A stretch of DNA of 8,993 nt, from positions 1-8,993 of the forward strand of contig JACMKV010000302.1 in assembly GCA_014379915.1 (NCBI GenBank). Reading direction: 5' to 3'. The first letter of the stretch is position 1. Every line of letters begins with the position of its first letter. The stretch comes from Burkholderiales bacterium (GTDB taxonomy: Bacteria > Pseudomonadota > Gammaproteobacteria > Burkholderiales > JACMKV01). Below, one piece after another: positions 6,059 to 8,993 of the stretch. The notes beneath the pieces were generated by a model. The model did no database searches and was not told the DNA's origin. It worked only from the letters and a program-made list of their open reading frames with translations. The position numbers were made by a program, and so were the translations under genes.

Positions 6059-8993
6059 TTAGCCGACGGACTGCATGCATTTGCGCACGCTAGCGCACAG
6101 CGCATCCGAAGCATTGTCTTTGGCGACGTAGTCCGACGCACCCGCGGCGCGCATGGTCAACATCACGCCCTCGTCGGCGTGCATCGACAACCCGATTACG
6201 TGGATATGCGAATGCGCAGCCTTGATGCGCCTGGTCGCTTCGACGCCGTCGAGCTTCGGCATATTGATGTCCATCAACACGACGTCGGGCTGCAGCTCGG
6301 ATGTAAGCGCCACGGCCTGCAAGCCATCCTGCGCTTCGCCGGCGACCTGCATATCCGGCTCATCTTCGAGGATGCCGCGCAGGCCGTCGCGGACCATCGC
6401 ATGGTCGTCGACGACGAGCACGCGTATCGCCGATTTGGCCTGCGGCGAACGCTCATGGACGACGCTGCCCAGCGGCCCCGGCACGCGTTCGGTGGGATCG
6501 CCATCGGACTGGGAACGCGCTTTGCCGGTCGGCACGATGATCGCCACGCGCGTACCACGACCGACGTGCGAGTAAACCGCGACATTGCCGCCCAGATACT
6601 CGAAGCGTTCACGGATGCCGAACAGGCCGAAGCCGGCCTTGCCGCTCAACTCCCTTGCGTCGAAGCCGGCGCCGTCGTCTTCCACGCGGACGACCAGCCA
6701 AGCGCCGCGCCAGCGCGTGCTGGCATCGATGCGTGCACGGTCGGCGCCGGCGTGCTTGACGACATTCACGAGCAGTTCGTTGAGCGCCTGAAACAACAGG
6801 GTCTTCATCTCATCGGGAAGCGCCGGATCGGGGCCGCGCGCTTTCACTGCCACGTCCAGGCCATACTGCGCCTTGATCCGTTGCGCGAACCACTCGAGCG
6901 AGCCGGCAAAATCGAGCTGATACAAAGCCGGCGGGCTGAGCTCGACGCTCAGCGAACGCGAAGCCTGTATGCTTTGATCGAAGATTTCCATGACAGGCGT
7001 GAAATCGACATCGGGCGCCCGGCTTTTGAGGGAGCTGAGCCTGAACTTGCCGCTCAATAGCAGTTGCTGCAGATCGTCGTGCAGCAACTGCGCGATGCGG
7101 CGGCGTTCCTTCGCTTCGGCTTGCGTCAGCTGCGCGGCCAGCGTCCCGAGCTGGGTCGCGCGCCGCTCGAGTTCGTTATGCGCCTTCCTGAGTGCCTGCT
7201 CGGCCTGCTTGCGCTCACTGATGTCGTACATCGAGACGACCGCGCCGAGCTTGACGCCGCGATCGTCATGGAAAGCCTGTCCGCTCGCGAGCAACGTGCG
7301 CGCCGGCCCCCGCTTGGGCGCAATGACCATTTCCACGTTGCGCACGCGCTCGCCGCGCAAGGCACGGAAAAGTGGAATATCCTCGGTCGCCATTCGCGTC
7401 TTGCCGTCGGCGTAATACAACTCGTAATGCTCGGCCCATTGCGCGGCCGGCAACGGCGCTTGCGGCAAACCGTGCAATCTCAGTGACGCCGGATTGAACA
7501 GCGTCAGCGTTCCCGACTCATCGCAAGCGACGATGGCGTCCTGGACGTTATCGAGCAGCGCCTGCAGAAATTTATTCGCTTCGGACCATTCCGCGGTGCG
7601 TTCGACGACCCTCGCTTCGAGATCGGCGTGCGCTTTACGCAGCGCCTCTTCGGCGTGCTTGCGATCGTCGATGTCGATGGCTACGCCGATCCAGCTCAGT
7701 ATGTTTCCGCGTTCGTCGCGCAGCGGCAGGCCGCGAGCCAGATGCCAGCGGAACTGTCCGTCGGATGCGCGGCGGAACGGCACCTCGACTTCATACTGCT
7801 CGCCACTCGACGCTGCCTGCATCCATGCGTTCGACACGCGCGTCACATGCTCGGGCGCAATCGCCTGCGTCCAGCCATTGCCTTCGGACTCTGCCATGGT
7901 GAGCCCGGTATACTCGGACCACGATTCGTTGCAATAGATGATATAGCCGTCGGGTTGGGCGGCCCAGATGATTTGCGGCGAAACTTCGATCAGCGCGCGG
8001 TACCTGGCTTCGCTGTCGCGCAGCGCGGCCGAATAACGCGAACGCGCGATGGTTTCGGATGCCAACCGCGCATACAAATCGGTCAGCCGCACGGCGCGCT
8101 CGGATGGGCGATACGGCGCCGGCATGTAGATGGCGATCGTGCCGAGCACCTCGCCGTCGGGCGTGATCAACGGCGTGCTGTACGCAGACTCATAGCCGCC
8201 CATCCTGATCGCCGGTAGATACGGCACGAATCGCGCATCGCTCAGCGCATTTTCGACGACGACGCGACGGCGCTCAGCGATCGCCATGCCGCACCAGCCG
8301 GCGCCGACCGCAATGCGCCCCAACCTGTCCATATACGCATCGCTGAAGCCGAGCCGCGCTGCCGGATACAGGTCCTTCCGCTCCTTGTCGTACAGCATCA
8401 GCGTGCCAAGCGAAGCGCCATGCACGCCGCACACGGCTTTGACCAAGTTATTCAGTACCGACTGCAGCTCCGTATCGGCCGACAGCACAACGCTCATCTC
8501 GTGCAGCCGCGTCATGTCCTCGAGTTGCGCCGTCAGTTCGGTTTTTGCCGCGGCGAGCGTCTGCTCGGCTTGCTTGCGTTCGCTGAGGTCCATGCTGATG
8601 CCGGCCAGATGCGTCGCGCGCCCTTTTTCATCGCGGCGTAATTCGCCTTTGACGAGCAGCCAGAGAACGCGGCCGTTTGGCGTGATCACGCGGAATTCCA
8701 CTGCATAGGGGGCGCCGCCGGCAATCGCTTTTTGCGTCGCCGCTTTGACGCTCTCGCGGTCGTCGGGATGGACGAGCTCGAAAAACGCAGTCGCAGCGCC
8801 GTCCGCTATGCCGAGGATGGCAACCGAATTTTCCGATCGTGTGATGATGCCGGTTTCGAGGTCCCAGTCCCAAGCCATCATGCGCGCAGCCGACATGCTC
8901 AGCTTCAGCCACGCGTCGCTGGCGCTCAAGCGCGCCGCAATTTCGCGGTCGCGATCGAAAGCCGCTTGCCGGCTGCGCAAAGCTGATGAGGAG
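6059..8993 (-). CDS. Hybrid sensor histidine kinase, PAS-GAF-PAS-PAS-HisKA_3-HATPase-REC (5' end outside window)
   Basis: Residues are numbered from the TTG at 8980. That codon is probably not the true start: the frame stays open to 8993 (Ser-Ser-Ala precede it) and the visible N-terminus is linker-like, so the gene likely begins beyond the window. Domains in order: PAS about 22-135; GAF about 167-313 (GWCGMAI, STPL, VLGTIAIY); PAS about 321-440; PAS about 470-590; HisKA_3 dimerisation domain about 618-690 with phosphoacceptor H634 in ERRRIAQLLHDDLQQ; HATPase_c about 725-817 with N-box E735/N739, DDGAGFD (768-774) and GFGLFGIRER (783-792); a Pro/Ser-rich linker 820-850; and receiver domain 852-968 with D858/D859, phospho-acceptor D904, S932 and K954. 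Each PAS ends in a similar (S/D)(E/D)RK(Q/H)AE coiled linker. The kinase should autophosphorylate H634 and pass phosphate to D904 or a separate regulator. It ends right after REC, with no LuxR-type helix-turn-helix. No membrane span is visible, so sensing looks cytoplasmic, with ligand unknown. It converges on ettA with 31 bases between stop codons. Confidence 0.93.
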   Translation of the reverse strand, partial: SSSALRSRQAAFDRDREIAARLSASDAWLKLSMSAARMMAWDWDLETGIITRSENSVAILGIADGAATAFFELVHPDDRESVKAATQKAIAGGAPYAVEFRVITPNGRVLWLLVKGELRRDEKGRATHLAGISMDLSERKQAEQTLAAAKTELTAQLEDMTRLHEMSVVLSADTELQSVLNNLVKAVCGVHGASLGTLMLYDKERKDLYPAARLGFSDAYMDRLGRIAVGAGWCGMAIAERRRVVVENALSDARFVPYLPAIRMGGYESAYSTPLITPDGEVLGTIAIYMPAPYRPSERAVRLTDLYARLASETIARSRYSAALRDSEARYRALIEVSPQIIWAAQPDGYIIYCNESWSEYTGLTMAESEGNGWTQAIAPEHVTRVSNAWMQAASSGEQYEVEVPFRRASDGQFRWHLARGLPLRDERGNILSWIGVAIDIDDRKHAEEALRKAHADLEARVVERTAEWSEANKFLQALLDNVQDAIVACDESGTLTLFNPASLRLHGLPQAPLPAAQWAEHYELYYADGKTRMATEDIPLFRALRGERVRNVEMVIAPKRGPARTLLASGQAFHDDRGVKLGAVVSMYDISERKQAEQALRKAHNELERRATQLGTLAAQLTQAEAKERRRIAQLLHDDLQQLLLSGKFRLSSLKSRAPDVDFTPVMEIFDQSIQASRSLSVELSPPALYQLDFAGSLEWFAQRIKAQYGLDVAVKARGPDPALPDEMKTLLFQALNELLVNVVKHAGADRARIDASTRWRGAWLVVRVEDDGAGFDARELSGKAGFGLFGIRERFEYLGGNVAVYSHVGRGTRVAIIVPTGKARSQSDGDPTERVPGPLGSVVHERSPQAKSAIRVLVVDDHAMVRDGLRGILEDEPDMQVAGEAQDGLQAVALTSELQPDVVLMDINMPKLDGVEATRRIKAAHSHIHVIGLSMHADEGVMLTMRAAGASDYVAKDNASDALCASVRKCMQSVG

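Noticed and set aside
6179..7060. A 293-codon open frame on the plus strand
   Set aside because: It is antisense to the kinase and receiver domains of the sensor gene, whose motifs are intact; it is a shadow of codon bias.

Overview
The window is ordinary chromosomal DNA from a GC-rich bacterium. The proteins look proteobacterial. PurL is the long single-chain form, Nnr is the fused two-domain form, and EttA closely resembles the E. coli protein, with the key glutamates at the same residue numbers (188 and 470). A betaproteobacterial or neighbouring lineage is my best guess, but it is an inference from general resemblance, not from a marker comparison. I see no phage, integrase, transposase, CRISPR array, tRNA or rRNA.

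Layout. (1) Positions 1-1232, minus strand: the first 410 codons of purL, cut by the left edge. (2) 1233-1369: a divergent intergenic region with a perfect TATAAT hexamer on the minus strand and a 10-bp-spaced repeat ahead of purL. (3) 1370-2965 and 2972-4153, plus strand: nnr, the bifunctional NAD(P)H-hydrate repair enzyme, then a Rieske-type non-heme iron oxygenase gene six bases downstream, probably one operon. (4) 4153-4314: an imperfect inverted-repeat element, MITE- or REP-like, starting on the last base of the oxygenase stop codon and enclosing two 24-bp tandem repeats. (5) 4363-6027, plus strand: ettA, the ABC-F translation factor. (6) 6059-8993, minus strand, convergent with ettA: a large hybrid sensor kinase (PAS-GAF-PAS-PAS-HisKA_3-HATPase-REC) whose reading frame is still open at the right edge.

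How the genes relate. purL (purine synthesis), nnr (repair of damaged nicotinamide cofactors) and ettA (linking translation to energy state) are housekeeping genes that touch nucleotide or energy metabolism, but nothing shows they form a system. The less ordinary parts are the oxygenase of unknown substrate coupled to nnr, the inverted-repeat element, and a NarL-type kinase that carries its own receiver domain but no DNA-binding output. I found no convincing undescribed system; the findings are modest leads.
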